Shown piece after piece: positions 18,800 through 32,393 of a stretch of 64,000 nucleotides of DNA (the first letter of the stretch is position 1; every line of letters begins with the position of its first letter). The stretch is from Corynebacterium tuberculostearicum. GTDB taxonomy: Bacteria > Actinomycetota > Actinomycetes > Mycobacteriales > Mycobacteriaceae. Under the pieces are notes generated by a model. It had not been told where the DNA came from. It saw only the letters and a list, made by a program, of their open reading frames with translations, and ran no database searches. The DNA is taken from assembly GCF_016127015.1 (NCBI RefSeq), contig NZ_CP065972.1, positions 1,860,001 through 1,924,000 of the forward strand. The letters are read 5' to 3'. A program made the translations under genes and the position numbers.

Positions 18800-19609
18800 A
18801 TGCGCATCGCCACGTGGAATATTAACTCCGTCCGCACCCGCATACAGCGGGCGCTGGACCTTATCTCCAAGCATGACATCGATGTTTTGTGCCTGCAAGA
18901 AACTAAGGTGAAAGACGATAAGTTTCCGCGCGAGGCCTTCGAGGACGCGGGCCTACATGTCACCTGCCACGGGCTCAACCAGTGGAACGGCGTGGCCATT
19001 GTGTCCAGGGAAGAGCCGGAGGAGGTCTTGGTCGGCTTTCCGGGCCAGCCGGGCTTTGCCAAAGATCCGGAAAAACCACAAGACCGTGAGGCCCGAGCGC
19101 TAGGGGCCCGCATCCGTGGCGTAGAAATTTGGTCCCTCTACGTGCCCAACGGCCGCGAGATCACGGACCGCCACTATGACTACAAGCTGGACTTTCTCTA
19201 TCACTTGGCACACTATGCGGAAAATAATGCGCAGTCTAAGCTTCTTTTGACCGGTGATTTCAATATTGCTCCGCGCGATGAAGACGTATGGGACATCGAA
19301 GCCTTCCGCGGGAAGACGCATGTCACCGAGCCAGAACGCGCCGCATTTCAGATGCTGGAAGAGGCCGGGCTCGAGGAGGTCACCCGCCGGTTCACCGAGG
19401 ACCAACGCTATACCTACTTCGATTACAAGGGCATGCGCTTCCAAAAGAACGAAGGCATGCGCATCGATTTCCAGTTGGCTTCAGCCCCACTTGCTCAACA
19501 CGTAACCGGCGCACAGGTAGACTTGGTTGAGCGCGCCGGCGATAAAACCTCCGATCACTGCCCGCTTCTCGCAGATTACGATCTGCCCGATTTCGATTCC
19601 GTGAAATAG
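18800..19609 (+). CDS. xthA: Exodeoxyribonuclease III
   Basis: A 269-residue AP endonuclease/3'-5' exonuclease for base-excision repair. It starts MRIATWNINSVRTR and has CLQETKVKD with the metal Glu, SLYVPNGRE, LLTGDFNIAPRDEDVWD with the catalytic Asp and Asn, and SDHCPLLADYDL with the catalytic Asp-His. Start 18800 is taken over 18752 because MRIATWN is the family N-terminus and the upstream part holds the palindrome. It is immediately followed by cls. Confidence 0.95.
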   Translation: MRIATWNINSVRTRIQRALDLISKHDIDVLCLQETKVKDDKFPREAFEDAGLHVTCHGLNQWNGVAIVSREEPEEVLVGFPGQPGFAKDPEKPQDREARALGARIRGVEIWSLYVPNGREITDRHYDYKLDFLYHLAHYAENNAQSKLLLTGDFNIAPRDEDVWDIEAFRGKTHVTEPERAAFQMLEEAGLEEVTRRFTEDQRYTYFDYKGMRFQKNEGMRIDFQLASAPLAQHVTGAQVDLVERAGDKTSDHCPLLADYDLPDFDSVK

Positions 19610-21073
19610 ATGTCTTGGTCGCTTGATCTCAGTTTTTGGCAGCTCGTATTCCTGATCCTGGATTACGGGATCAAGATCGTTGCCGTCGGCTTCGTGCCCG
19701 AGGGCCGCCGGCCTTCCAGTTCCACCGCGTGGCTGCTGGCAATTCTGGTACTGCCGTTTATCGGCCTGCCGCTGTTTTTGCTCATGGGCTCGCCGTATAT
19801 CAACCGGCGTCGCCACCGCATCCAGCAAGAAGCCAATGAGAAGATTGAAAGTGTCACGGCCCGCACCCCGGACCATCCGCAGGGCATTCTTTCGGCGGAA
19901 ATAGAGTCGGTCATCCGGCTCAACCGCGAGCTAACCGGATTCCCGGCGTTGGTGGGCCACAATCTTGGTCTACACGCGGATTATGACGAGTCCATTCGCG
20001 CCATCGCAGCCGCCATTGACCGCGCCGAGAAGTACGTGTCCATCGAGATCTACATCCAGTCCTGGGATGAGGTCACGGACGTATTTTTCGAGTCGCTGCG
20101 CAGGGCTACCGCCCGCGGCGTAAAGGTGCGGCTGCTGCTGGATCAGATCGGCAGTTTTAAGTACAAGGGCTACTTCAAGCTGGGCAAGCAGCTAACAGAG
20201 ATAGGCGTGGACTGGCATCTCATGCTGCCTATTCAAATACACAAGGGCCGTTTCCGGCGTCCGGACCTGCGCAACCACCGCAAGCTGGTGATCATCGATG
20301 GCAAGGTGGGATTTATCGGCTCGCTGAACATGATTAAGCGCCAGTACAAAACCAAGGACCGCTACTGGATTGACTACATGGTGGAGCTCTCCGGGCCAAT
20401 TGTAACTTCTATGTCTGCAGTCTTCGCCGTAGATTGGTACCTGGAGGCAGGCGAGAACCTTCCGCTCGATGAGCTGCCCTATGACGACGCCCAGACTGCC
20501 GACGCCAACCACCTGCAAATCATCCCCTCCGGGCCGGGTTATACCACTGAGCCAAACCTGCGCATGTTCAACTCCTTGGTGCACCACGCCAAGGACCGGC
20601 TAGTTTTGTGCTCGCCCTACTTCGTCCCGGATGAGTCCCTGCTGGAAGCTGTGACCACCGCCTGCTACCGCGGCGTGGACGTGGAACTTTATGTATCAGC
20701 AAAGGCGGACCAGTTTATGGTCAACCACGCCCAGTCCTCCTACTACCAAGCCCTGCTAGAGGCAGGCGTACACATCTACCAATTCCCCTACCCCTTTGTG
20801 CTGCACTCCAAGTTCATCATTACCGACCCGGACGATCCCGGCCGCGACCCGTTGTGCATGTTCGGCTCCTCCAATATGGACCCGCGCTCGTTCGGCCTGA
20901 ACTATGAATCCACCATGTTGGTGGCCAAGGGCGACCTCATTGACCAATTCAACCAGCTCGTAGCCAATTACCGCACGGTGTGCCACGAGCTAACTTTGGA
21001 GGAATGGAATGAGCGCGGCTTTATCCGCCGCTACGTGGATAATGTCATGCGCCTTACCTCCGCGCTGCAGTAG
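19610..21073 (+). CDS. cls: Cardiolipin synthase (phospholipase D family)
   Basis: A 487-residue membrane enzyme that joins two phosphatidylglycerols into cardiolipin. Two N-terminal helices are followed by two phospholipase D motifs, NHRKLVIIDGKVGFIGSLNM near residue 220 and LHSKFIITD ... GSSNMDPRSF near 400-430. The ATG directly follows the xthA stop, so the two are co-transcribed. Length and order of domains are normal. Confidence 0.93.
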   Translation: MSWSLDLSFWQLVFLILDYGIKIVAVGFVPEGRRPSSSTAWLLAILVLPFIGLPLFLLMGSPYINRRRHRIQQEANEKIESVTARTPDHPQGILSAEIESVIRLNRELTGFPALVGHNLGLHADYDESIRAIAAAIDRAEKYVSIEIYIQSWDEVTDVFFESLRRATARGVKVRLLLDQIGSFKYKGYFKLGKQLTEIGVDWHLMLPIQIHKGRFRRPDLRNHRKLVIIDGKVGFIGSLNMIKRQYKTKDRYWIDYMVELSGPIVTSMSAVFAVDWYLEAGENLPLDELPYDDAQTADANHLQIIPSGPGYTTEPNLRMFNSLVHHAKDRLVLCSPYFVPDESLLEAVTTACYRGVDVELYVSAKADQFMVNHAQSSYYQALLEAGVHIYQFPYPFVLHSKFIITDPDDPGRDPLCMFGSSNMDPRSFGLNYESTMLVAKGDLIDQFNQLVANYRTVCHELTLEEWNERGFIRRYVDNVMRLTSALQ

Positions 21074-21123
21074 AGCAAACACGAACCATCACGACTGCAG
21101 CGAAGACAGCCTGGCAACAAGAA

Positions 21124-21165
21124 ACCGCCCCGGCGAGCAGCGAATGAACTGCCGGCCGGAGCGGT
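21124..21165 (-). terminator. Probable terminator of the ABC transporter operon
   Basis: ACCGC and GCGGT plus inner CCGGC and GCCGG form a bulged stem; the minus-strand reading continues GGTTTCTTG. It lies between the convergent cls and ABC permease genes and could serve both. Confidence 0.5.
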
Positions 21166-21187
21166 GAAGCGTTATATGGGTGGGTGT

Positions 21188-21967
21188 TTAGGCGTCGCGC
21201 TTTTGCAGCAAGAGGACACCGAGGACCCACAGGATAACGGCCCAGGCAATAAATACCAGGCAGAATCCCCAGTTTTCCTTCCACGGAGCATCAACCGGTT
21301 CCATTTCCAGCAGCCACGACTGGAAAGACTTAAACGGCATGTAGTTGACCAGCTTGCTGCCGACCTTGGGGATGGTGGCCACGAGATTGTCCACGCCGAG
21401 GAAGAGGATGAGGCCGATAGCCACAGCACCAGCCGTCGAGCGCAGCAGCAGGCCTAGGCCTTGCGAGAAGAGGACGAGCAGCGCGGCAGCCAGCGGGTAC
21501 TTCCACAGCTGCTTTTGGCCCATTTCATCGTCCCAAGGGTGGAATTCCGCGGCTACCTCATCGTGGGCAAAAAGCTCGGTCAGTAGGTAGGCGCCCGCCA
21601 CGGCGATAAAGGTCAGCGCGGCCGCAATAACCGCGTACATGAGCAGCTTGACCAAGGCCACCGACCAGCGGCGCGGGGTAGCCATAAACGTGATGGTCTG
21701 CGTGCCATAGCGGTACTCGGTGGTCACGATCATGATGGCTTGGATCATGAGCACGGGCAGGCCGAGGAACAATAGGAAGGACACCGCGCCATCCGAGGTG
21801 ATAATCCCCATGCCCATCGCTGCCTCTTCAGGGGTTTCTGCCGGCTTAGTCAAGCGAGCATTGAGGATGGCCCAACCCCAGGCAAAGAAGAGGAAGATGA
21901 AGGTGGTCCACCAGAAGGAGCGGGTGGTGTGCAGCTTGGTCCATTCGGACTTCAAGGTATTCAGCAT
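21188..21967 (-). CDS. ABC transporter permease (ABC-2 type)
   Basis: A 259-residue protein with six hydrophobic segments, starting MLNTLKSEWTKLHTTRSFWW, the typical opening of ABC-2 permeases of the bacitracin/antibiotic-exporter type. MIQAIMIVTTEYRYGTQTITF is the conserved coupling region after helix 2. It follows its ATPase by 6 bases. The substrate is unknown; such pairs often export peptides or lantibiotics. Confidence 0.88.
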   Translation of the reverse strand: MLNTLKSEWTKLHTTRSFWWTTFIFLFFAWGWAILNARLTKPAETPEEAAMGMGIITSDGAVSFLLFLGLPVLMIQAIMIVTTEYRYGTQTITFMATPRRWSVALVKLLMYAVIAAALTFIAVAGAYLLTELFAHDEVAAEFHPWDDEMGQKQLWKYPLAAALLVLFSQGLGLLLRSTAGAVAIGLILFLGVDNLVATIPKVGSKLVNYMPFKSFQSWLLEMEPVDAPWKENWGFCLVFIAWAVILWVLGVLLLQKRDA

Positions 21968-21973
21968 GGCGAA

Positions 21974-22957
21974 TTAAACCTCCTGCTGGGTGGGTCGAGC
22001 GAACGGAGTGGCGGCGCCAGCGGTTCCGGGGGTGGGGGCACCAGTGGAGCCGTGGTACTGGACGGCGTCGCCAGTAAGCTCCATGAAAGCATCCTCCAAG
22101 GAGGCACGCTTGAGGCTGAGCTCATTAAGTGGCACCCCAGTGGAGTAGGCTAGCTGGCCCACAAAGTCCGTGGTCTGGTTGGAAATCACCAGGCGGGGGC
22201 GGCCTTCCTCGTCGGTGGACTCGGTAAAGGCGATTCCCTCGGCACGCAGCGCGGAGCTGAAAGCATCAAGATGGTCGGAGCGCACCAGCACGGAGGACTG
22301 CGAGTGGTCCTTCACAAAGTCATAGGTGGGCTGGTCCGCTACCAAACGGCCCTTACCAATGACCACGAGATGGTCGGCGGTTTGGGACATCTCCGAAAGC
22401 AGGTGGGAAGAAATCAAAATGGTGCGGCCCTCATTGGCTAGGGCGCGCACAAGCTGGCGGACCCAGCGAATGCCCTCCGGATCGAGGCCGTTGACCGGCT
22501 CATCCAAAATGAGGATGCCCGGGTCACCGAGCAGCGCGCCGGCTAGGCCTAAGCGCTGGCCCATGCCGAGGGAGAAGCCACCGACCTTCTTACCGGCGAC
22601 GTCGGAAAGCCCTACCAGCCCCAGGACCTCATCAACGCGGGAAGTAGAAATGCCATTGGACTGCGCAATCCATTTCAGGTGGTTGGCGGCGCTGCGGTTG
22701 CGGTGCACCGCCTTGGCATCGAGCAAGGCGCCTACCTCACGCAGGGGTTGTTTGAGCTCGTGGTAGTGCTTGCCGTTGATGCGCGCCTTGCCGGCCGTTG
22801 GAGTGTCCAAACCCAAAATCATGCGCATGGTGGTGGATTTGCCCGCGCCATTGGGGCCCAGGAACCCGGTGACCATGCCGGGTTTTACCTGAAAGGTGAG
22901 ATCATCAACGGCGCGGACAGACTTATATTGTTTAGTCAGTCCTTCTACTTCGATCAT
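21974..22957 (-). CDS. ABC transporter ATP-binding protein
   Basis: A 327-residue ATPase with Walker A GPNGAGKS, signature FSLGMGQRLGLAGALLG, Walker B ILILDEPVNGLDPEG and switch His in ISSHLLSEM. The signature is SLGMGQ, as in drug- and bacitracin-type exporters. The last ~30 residues are a P/A/T-rich tail. ATG at 22957 (MIEVEGLTKQY) is preferred over 22984. Confidence 0.92.
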   Translation of the reverse strand: MIEVEGLTKQYKSVRAVDDLTFQVKPGMVTGFLGPNGAGKSTTMRMILGLDTPTAGKARINGKHYHELKQPLREVGALLDAKAVHRNRSAANHLKWIAQSNGISTSRVDEVLGLVGLSDVAGKKVGGFSLGMGQRLGLAGALLGDPGILILDEPVNGLDPEGIRWVRQLVRALANEGRTILISSHLLSEMSQTADHLVVIGKGRLVADQPTYDFVKDHSQSSVLVRSDHLDAFSSALRAEGIAFTESTDEEGRPRLVISNQTTDFVGQLAYSTGVPLNELSLKRASLEDAFMELTGDAVQYHGSTGAPTPGTAGAATPFARPTQQEV

Positions 22958-22986
22958 GGCACTAGCGTGCCATAAATCCGGCAACT

Positions 22987-23481
22987 TTACCTGTTCAATG
23001 CCTCCACACTCTCCCGCAGGGCGGGAAAGGCGTGGCGGAAGGCGGCCAGAAGGGGGAGGCTTTCTACCTCCTCAAAAGGCACCCAGCGCAGCTCATAGGA
23101 CTCTTCATTAGCTGTAGTAGGAAGCGGTGCGCCAGTGCGCGTGCGCGCTAGGACGGTGGTATAGGTCCACTCCCCCGGCAGATCCCCCGCCGCGGGATAG
23201 GGCCCGGCCGTTACTCGCGCATCGAGTACCTCCACATCTTGGGGCGCAATCGCGCATTCTTCATGGGTTTCGCGCAGCGCGGCCTGGATAGGTGTCTCCG
23301 TAAAATCGCGGGCACCACCCGGAATCCCCCAGGTATCGCCGTGATTGGTCCACGCGGCGCGGTGCTGGAGGAGCACCTTGCGCCCGGCGACGAGGAACAG
23401 GCCGGCGGCACCAAATTTTCCCCAGACGCGAATGCCGCCGGGGCCTGCCGCCCAGCCGTCTCCACTGTGAGGGTTATGCAT
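22987..23481 (-). CDS. Nudix hydrolase
   Basis: A 164-residue protein with a complete Nudix box, GGARDFTETPIQAALRETHEE, near residues 61-81. The substrate could be an oxidised nucleotide or another nucleoside diphosphate derivative. The start is taken at ATG 23481 rather than GTG 23499, because TAGGAT lies 7 bases before it on the minus strand, as for a leaderless mRNA. It is divergent from glnX. Confidence 0.88.
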   Translation of the reverse strand: MHNPHSGDGWAAGPGGIRVWGKFGAAGLFLVAGRKVLLQHRAAWTNHGDTWGIPGGARDFTETPIQAALRETHEECAIAPQDVEVLDARVTAGPYPAAGDLPGEWTYTTVLARTRTGAPLPTTANEESYELRWVPFEEVESLPLLAAFRHAFPALRESVEALNR

Positions 23482-23551
23482 GCTGCCTATCCTAGCCACA
23501 CACGCGGGTATATGGTGGCGCCCAGCACACTGCGGGCGCTATTCTAAGTGA

Positions 23552-24996
23552 ATGACCGAGCAGGCAGTCCGGGCAGAAAGCGTGCACGACGAGCACGCTC
23601 ACCCGAGCGATCACTGGCTCGATGAGGTTACCGCGCCCACCGGCCCGGCCTTCAGCGGGCTCAGTAGCCGCGCCATGGAATGGTTCGCGGGCCCGGCGCG
23701 CCTGCTGCGCCGCTTTTACTACTTCGCCTCCACTACCCCAGGCAAGCTTTTTACGGTCACGCTCATTCTCACCGTAGCCCTAGGCGCTGCCGGCTTATCA
23801 ATGTCCCAATCTTCCGCCGCCCGCCACTCCGATTTGGACGAGCTGCTAAGCACCACCGAGCCGATGTCGAATGCGGCGCACCACCTTTATAGTTCGCTCT
23901 CGGTGGCCGATACCGTGGCCACCACCGGCTTCGTGCAGGCCGGTGTGGAATCAGAGCAAAACCGCGATAGCTATAACGAAGCCATTGATGCCGCTTCGGT
24001 GGCAGCCACCGAATCCGTGCTGGGTACCACGCAAGAAGACGGCCGTGTGCGCGAGCTGGTGACCTTTATCCAACGCGAGCTCCCCGTCTATACCGCAATG
24101 GTGGAAAAGGCCCGCGCCAACCACCGAGCCGGCAATGCGGTAGCCAATTCCTATATGTCCAATGCCTCGGCGCTGATGCGCGAGCGTATCCTGCCGGCTG
24201 CCTCCGAGCTGTTCCAGCTGACCACCGCCAAGGTAAACCAACAACAGCAAAAGCTCACCTCCCCGCAGTGGGTGCCGCTCTCCGGCCTCTTGGCGGCGCT
24301 CTTCTTCCTCGCCGTGGCCCAATGGTGGCTGTGGCGCCAGACCCGCCGGCGTTTTAACCGCGGCTTCTTAACTGCCAGCGTGCTGCTTTTCTTGGCCATC
24401 TCCTGGGTGGCACTATCCAACCTCGCCACCTGGTCCACCGGCCACCAGGGCTTTGAGACGGCCTCGCGCCCATGGGATTCGCTCACGGCCTCGCGGATTG
24501 AGGCGCAACAGGCGCGTACCTCTGAGACCCTGGCGCTGGTGCTGCGCTCCTCCGAGGAGGATTCGATGGTGCGCTTTTCCAGCTCCATCAACTCCATTGA
24601 AAGGGCCCTCGAGGATTATGAGGAAGCGCTCAATGATGAGGACGTGGAGGTCACCGACCCAGAACTCATTCACAGCGCCCGGGCGGCTGCCGAGCAGTGG
24701 CGCGGTACCCACGACAAACTCATGGGTGCGCTCAAGGAAGGCGACTATGACGAGGCCATCTACCAGGCCACGGCCACCGAGCCCAAGGACGGCGAAATGA
24801 CCACAGCGCGTTCCTATGACCAGCTCGACGCGGAGCTCTCCGATCTCATCGGTCAGGCGCGCATCGCCATGCGCAGCTACTTGGAGCGCGGCCTGACCGC
24901 CATGACTGCGGTGTCCTCGGCTGTGTTCCTGCTGACCTTGTGCGCCATTATTGCCGTGTGGCTGGGCATCCGTCCTCGACTGCAGGAGTACCTCTA

Positions 24997-24997
<1 letters not shown>
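23552..24997 (+). CDS. glnX: Membrane protein GlnX of the PknG signalling operon
   Basis: A 481-residue membrane protein. A ~60-residue cytoplasmic start leads to a helix near VTLILTVALGAAGLSM and an outside helical sensor region. A central membrane pair lies near LSGLLAALFFLAVAQWWLW and ASVLLFLAISWVALS, then a second outside region (DYEEALNDEDVEVTDPE), then a last helix, AVFLLTLCAIIAVWLGI. GlnX is known to pass amino-acid signals from GlnH to PknG. A TATTCT box ends 6 bases before the ATG and there is no ribosome site, so it is probably leaderless. It overlaps glnH by one base. Confidence 0.93.
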
Positions 24998-28580
<3,583 letters not shown>

Positions 28581-28669
28581 TCGCTACATAGGCTCGTACA
28601 GCCGCCCCACAAGCAGCACATCATCTAGGCCTTTTTGCGCTACATAAATCAGACGACACGTTTGAAAAT

Positions 28670-29224
28670 TTAAGAACGAAGCATTTCAACTGCCCTCGGT
28701 GTTCCCGATAACGCTAATGCCGTTAGGACATCCTCCACGCTTCGCGGTGGCTTTTGAAAAGTGGCAGCCGCGTCCTCAATCGATTGCTGCACAATCGCGG
28801 ACGAGGAAGCGATTAACTCGCACAAGAACTCATCGGCGCTCTGCCGCCTAATGCCAAAACCATCAAGAATAGAACAAGGAAAGTCTTTTACATTTTCAGT
28901 AATGATACTTTGAGCACCACAACTAATTGCTGCCGCTAGGACATGCCTGTCATTCGGATCTGGTAGCCATAGATCATCGATTAATTCCTCGTATCCAGTC
29001 ACAAGACAGTCCTCAACCGCTAAACACATCAATCTACGGGTGCGGCATAACTTTTTAGGGTCTAAATCAGGGCGATTGCGCTGCAAGTTAAAAAAGACTT
29101 CATCTAGGATTCGCTCCGTCCATCGGGCACGGAATACACCGCTACCAGCTACCCTTATCAGGACATCACGGAGCATGCTCGGGTAGAGCACATTGGCGTC
29201 ATAAACTACCGTCAACAGCCCCAC
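28670..29224 (-). CDS. PIN-domain toxin of a type II toxin-antitoxin pair
   Basis: A 184-residue PIN-like nuclease. The acidic metal site is visible as VVYDANVLYPS (residue 9 Asp), RILDEVFFNL (Glu), LPDPNDRHVLAAAI (Asp) and ENVKDFP (Asp). It is of the longer PIN group with an extra C-terminal ~50 residues, not the short VapC form. It starts with GTG sharing a base with the antitoxin stop (TAGTG). Such toxins cut RNA. The pair lies between pknG and pta-ackA, which adjoin in C. glutamicum, so it looks inserted. Confidence 0.85.
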   Translation of the reverse strand: MGLLTVVYDANVLYPSMLRDVLIRVAGSGVFRARWTERILDEVFFNLQRNRPDLDPKKLCRTRRLMCLAVEDCLVTGYEELIDDLWLPDPNDRHVLAAAISCGAQSIITENVKDFPCSILDGFGIRRQSADEFLCELIASSSAIVQQSIEDAAATFQKPPRSVEDVLTALALSGTPRAVEMLRS

Positions 29225-29670
29225 TAATATAGCTCCAGGTCCTCCGATAAGGCTGTTAATTCAGCTACGGCACGGCGCTGACGGACATCTCTTTCATTCT
29301 TGTATTTCTGCAGATCCGCAAGACTCACGCGCCGATGGGAACCAACTTTGTAGCCGGGAAGGCTCCCTTCATCAATGAGCTTTACAACGTGTGGCCGCGA
29401 AACATTGAGAAAGTCTGCTGCCTGTTGCGTGGTGAATTCGGATTCCTCGGGCACTACGCGGACCGATTTCCCTGCCGCTTCAATGACGAGAACTTTCTGC
29501 AGGGTTTCAGCGATTTCTCGCGGAATTGCGATTATTTGCTCGGTTCCTTGCACGAATATATCCACTGGTGCCGGTGAATCTTTTGCCTCCAACACAGAAT
29601 TGAGCCTTAATAAAGCCTCTTCCGCTGGGCTGGTATCCCGAGTTGTCCCGCCATTTTGTAAGTCCTTCAT
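29224..29670 (-). CDS. Excisionase-type HTH antitoxin
   Basis: A 148-residue protein with a MerR/excisionase HTH near residues 79-125: FTTQQAADFLNVSRPHVVKL, then the wing GSLPGYKVGSHRRVSLADL. The N-terminal half (about 1-75) has DIFVQGTEQIIAIPREIAE and probably dimerises; the last ~20 residues likely bind the PIN toxin. ATG has GGTGAGGG just upstream. It is probably autoregulatory, since an inverted repeat surrounds its start codon. Confidence 0.85.
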   Translation of the reverse strand: MKDLQNGGTTRDTSPAEEALLRLNSVLEAKDSPAPVDIFVQGTEQIIAIPREIAETLQKVLVIEAAGKSVRVVPEESEFTTQQAADFLNVSRPHVVKLIDEGSLPGYKVGSHRRVSLADLQKYKNERDVRQRRAVAELTALSEDLELY

Positions 29671-29702
29671 ACCCTCACCTTACAAAATAAACGAAATAAA
29701 CG
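29653..29702 (-). promoter_or_regulatory. Operator of the toxin-antitoxin operon
   Basis: A perfect 10-base inverted repeat, ATTTTGTAAG (29653-29662) and CTTACAAAAT (29679-29688), spans the antitoxin start codon. Directly upstream is a tandem repeat AAATAAACG AAATAAACG (29685-29702). AT-rich arms in a GC-rich genome fit an HTH binding site or promoter. Confidence 0.55.
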
Positions 29703-29738
29703 AAACAGTTGCTGTACTAGGTTCAGAGACAAAAACGA

Positions 29739-29767
29739 GGCGTGCGATCCCTTGCGGACCGCACGCC
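29739..29767 (-). terminator. Rho-independent terminator of pta-ackA
   Basis: GGCGTGCG at 29739-29746 and CGCACGCC at 29760-29767; the minus-strand reading ends TCGTTTTTG. About 41 bases past the ackA stop. Confidence 0.85.
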
Positions 29768-29807
29768 CCTTATTCATATTCCAGCCGCTAGCTAGACGTG
29801 AGAATCT

Positions 29808-31031
29808 TTACTTGTAGAGGCCAGCCTCACGCGCCATAGCGGCGATTTCGGCAGACTTCTGGGCGATAGCCAGCTCCTCATTGGTCGGTACGACGAAGAC
29901 CTTAACCGGGGAATCCTCGGTGGAGATCATGCGCGGCTGGTCGGAGCGGACCAGGTTGCGCTCCTTATCAAAGTGGATGCCGTACATATCCAGGTTGTAG
30001 AGGGAATCCTGGCGCACCTCGGTATCGTTTTCACCCACACCGGCGGTAAAGGTGATGGCGTCAACGCGGCCCAGGGAAATCATGTAGGAACCGATGAAGC
30101 GGCGCAGCTGGTGAATGTAGATATTGTAGGCCAGCCACGCGTCCTGGTCTTCGTTGTCGATGCGCTCGCGCAGCGTACGGAAGTCGTTGACACCGGAGAT
30201 GCCCTTGACACCGGACTGCTTATTGAGCAGGGTGTCAATCTCGTCCACACTCATGCCCGCCTCGCGGACGAGGTGGAAGATGATGCCCGGGTCAATGTCA
30301 CCGGAACGGGTACCCATAGCCAGACCGGCCAACGGGGTCAGGCCCATCGAGGTATCGATGGCGCGGCCATTGCGGATGGCCGCAGCAGAAGCACCGTTGC
30401 CCAGGTGAAGAGTGATCTGGTGGGTGTGCATTGGGTCGCGGCCCAAAAGGGCCGGCACCTGCTGGGAGACGAACTCGTGAGAGGTGCCGTGGAAGCCGTA
30501 GCGGCGGATATCGTACTTGGACGCTACCTCATTGTTGATGGCATATAGCGCAGCTGCCGGCGGCAGGGTGTTGAAGAACGCGGTATCGAAGACGGCAACG
30601 TGCGGAATATCCGGCAGCATCTTGCGGGCCACGCGGATGCCGTCCAGGTTGGCCGGGTTGTGCAGCGGAGCCAGCGGGATGAGGTCTTCAATCATGGACT
30701 CAATCTGGTCCACGATGAGCTGTGGTTCGGAGAAGAGGCGACCGCCGTGAACAACACGGTGACCAACGGCGATAACATCCACGTCGGTCGGGCCAACGTT
30801 ATGTTCGCTCATGATGGCAAAAGCGCGCTCGAGGCCGAAGGAGTGAGTAGGGATTTCCAGCTCTTCCTTGTACTTCTCACCACCGGTCTTGACTGTGACG
30901 GCGCCGAGGGGCTCGCCAACCTGCTCGACCAGACCAGAAACCAGCGGGGTATCCGTGGCGCTGGATTCGGGATCGACCAGCTGGAATTTAACGGAGGAAG
31001 AACCTGAGTTAAGGACCAGAACGTATGACAT
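29808..31031 (-). CDS. ackA: Acetate kinase
   Basis: A 407-residue ASKHA-fold kinase that interconverts acetyl-phosphate + ADP and acetate + ATP. It has [17 protein letters not shown] at the start, GHRVVHGG near residue 90, [13 protein letters not shown] with the catalytic Asp, [11 protein letters not shown] for nucleotide binding, and FTAGVGEND near 330. Its ATG directly follows the pta stop, so the two are translated from one mRNA. The pair handles acetate use and overflow. Confidence 0.97.
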   Translation of the reverse strand: MSYVLVLNSGSSSVKFQLVDPESSATDTPLVSGLVEQVGEPLGAVTVKTGGEKYKEELEIPTHSFGLERAFAIMSEHNVGPTDVDVIAVGHRVVHGGRLFSEPQLIVDQIESMIEDLIPLAPLHNPANLDGIRVARKMLPDIPHVAVFDTAFFNTLPPAAALYAINNEVASKYDIRRYGFHGTSHEFVSQQVPALLGRDPMHTHQITLHLGNGASAAAIRNGRAIDTSMGLTPLAGLAMGTRSGDIDPGIIFHLVREAGMSVDEIDTLLNKQSGVKGISGVNDFRTLRERIDNEDQDAWLAYNIYIHQLRRFIGSYMISLGRVDAITFTAGVGENDTEVRQDSLYNLDMYGIHFDKERNLVRSDQPRMISTEDSPVKVFVVPTNEELAIAQKSAEIAAMAREAGLYK

Positions 31032-32393
31032 TTATTTCTCTCCAGCCTGAATAGCGGTGATTGCAACGGTGTTGATGATGTCCGGAACGGTCGCGCCACG
31101 CGACAGATCGTTTACCGGCTTGTTCAGGCCCTGCAGGATCGGGCCTACGGCGAGTGCGCCGCCGGTGCGCTGTGCCGTCTTGTAGCCGATATTGCCGGCC
31201 TCCAAATCCGGGAAGACGAAGACGTTTGCCTTGCCGGCCACTTCAGAATTCGGCATCTTCTTAGCCGCAACGCCCGGGTCGCAGGCGGCGTCGAATTGCA
31301 GCGGGCCATCCACCTTGACGGAGGAATCCAGCTGCTTGGCGGCCTCCACGGCGGCCACGGCGCGCTCAACGTCCGGGCCGGAGCCGGAGGTGCCGGAGGA
31401 GTAGGACAGCATGGCCACGCGCGGGTCGATGCCGAACTGGGAGGCAGTCTGTGCGGAAACGATGGCGATCTCGCCCAGCTGCTCGGCGGTGGGGTTCGGG
31501 TTGACGGCACAGTCACCGAAGGCCCACAGGCGGCCGCGCATGACCATCAGGAAGATGGAGGAGACCACGGAAGCGTTCGGCTTGGTCTTGATGATCTGGA
31601 AGGAAGGCTTGATGGTGTGGGCGGTGGTGTGGGCAGCGCCGGAGACCATGCCATCGGCCAAGCCCTTGTGCACCATCATGGTGGCGAAGTAGGAGATGTC
31701 CTTCATCGTTTCGCGAGCCTGCTCGAGGGTGACACCCTTCTTCTTGCGCAGCTCCGCAAAGTCGGCGGCAAACTCCTCTGCCAGCGGGGACTCGAGGTGG
31801 TTGATGATCTCGGCACCGGCCAGGTCGAGCTTGAGCTCTTCGGCGCGGGCCTTGATATCGGCCTCGTTGCCCAGGATGGTCAGCTTGGCAACCTTATCGC
31901 GCAGCACCACGTGTGCGGCCTCGAGGATGCGATCATCGTCGCCCTCTGGCAGAACGATGTGCGAACCGGCGGCGCGGGCCTGGTCAATAAGCTGCTTCTG
32001 GAAGAGGTCTGCGGACATGACCGGGGAGACGTCGCCAAGCGCAGCAAGTGCGCCCGGAACCGCTTCCAGGTCGGTGAAGATGCCAGCAACGGTGGCACCC
32101 AAGGATTCCGCATTGTGCTGTGCCAGCTCGCCGGTGCGCTGCGGGGCGCCGGAAATGATGGCCAGCGGCAGGCCAAGGGCGGCAGCTACTTCGGCATCGA
32201 AGGCGATATCGCCGGTGCCCTGCGCCACGATGTTCTCAGCGGCGGGAGCCTCAGCAAGTACGGCGGCGACGGTGGCATCGAAGTCTTCGAGGCGGATGAG
32301 CTCCGCGCCTAGGTCTTTAGCCAAGGCGGGCACATCGAGGCCATCGAAGCCACGGCCGATAGCGCTAATAACTGCGGAATGAGATGCAGACAT
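31032..32393 (-). CDS. pta: Phosphate acetyltransferase
   Basis: A 453-residue enzyme converting acetyl-CoA + phosphate to acetyl-phosphate. The catalytic PTA domain covers about residues 130-450, with ADLFQKQLIDQARAAGSHIV, PEGDDDRILEAA, LSYSSGTSGSGPDVERA and VFPDLEAGNIGYKTAQR. The N-terminal ~120 residues are a reduced DRTGG-like regulatory part, shorter than in E. coli Pta but normal for Corynebacterium. It leads the pta-ackA operon, with 120 upstream bases that probably hold the carbon-source regulated promoter; I could not identify clear RamA, RamB or GlxR sites. Confidence 0.96.
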   Translation of the reverse strand: MSASHSAVISAIGRGFDGLDVPALAKDLGAELIRLEDFDATVAAVLAEAPAAENIVAQGTGDIAFDAEVAAALGLPLAIISGAPQRTGELAQHNAESLGATVAGIFTDLEAVPGALAALGDVSPVMSADLFQKQLIDQARAAGSHIVLPEGDDDRILEAAHVVLRDKVAKLTILGNEADIKARAEELKLDLAGAEIINHLESPLAEEFAADFAELRKKKGVTLEQARETMKDISYFATMMVHKGLADGMVSGAAHTTAHTIKPSFQIIKTKPNASVVSSIFLMVMRGRLWAFGDCAVNPNPTAEQLGEIAIVSAQTASQFGIDPRVAMLSYSSGTSGSGPDVERAVAAVEAAKQLDSSVKVDGPLQFDAACDPGVAAKKMPNSEVAGKANVFVFPDLEAGNIGYKTAQRTGGALAVGPILQGLNKPVNDLSRGATVPDIINTVAITAIQAGEK

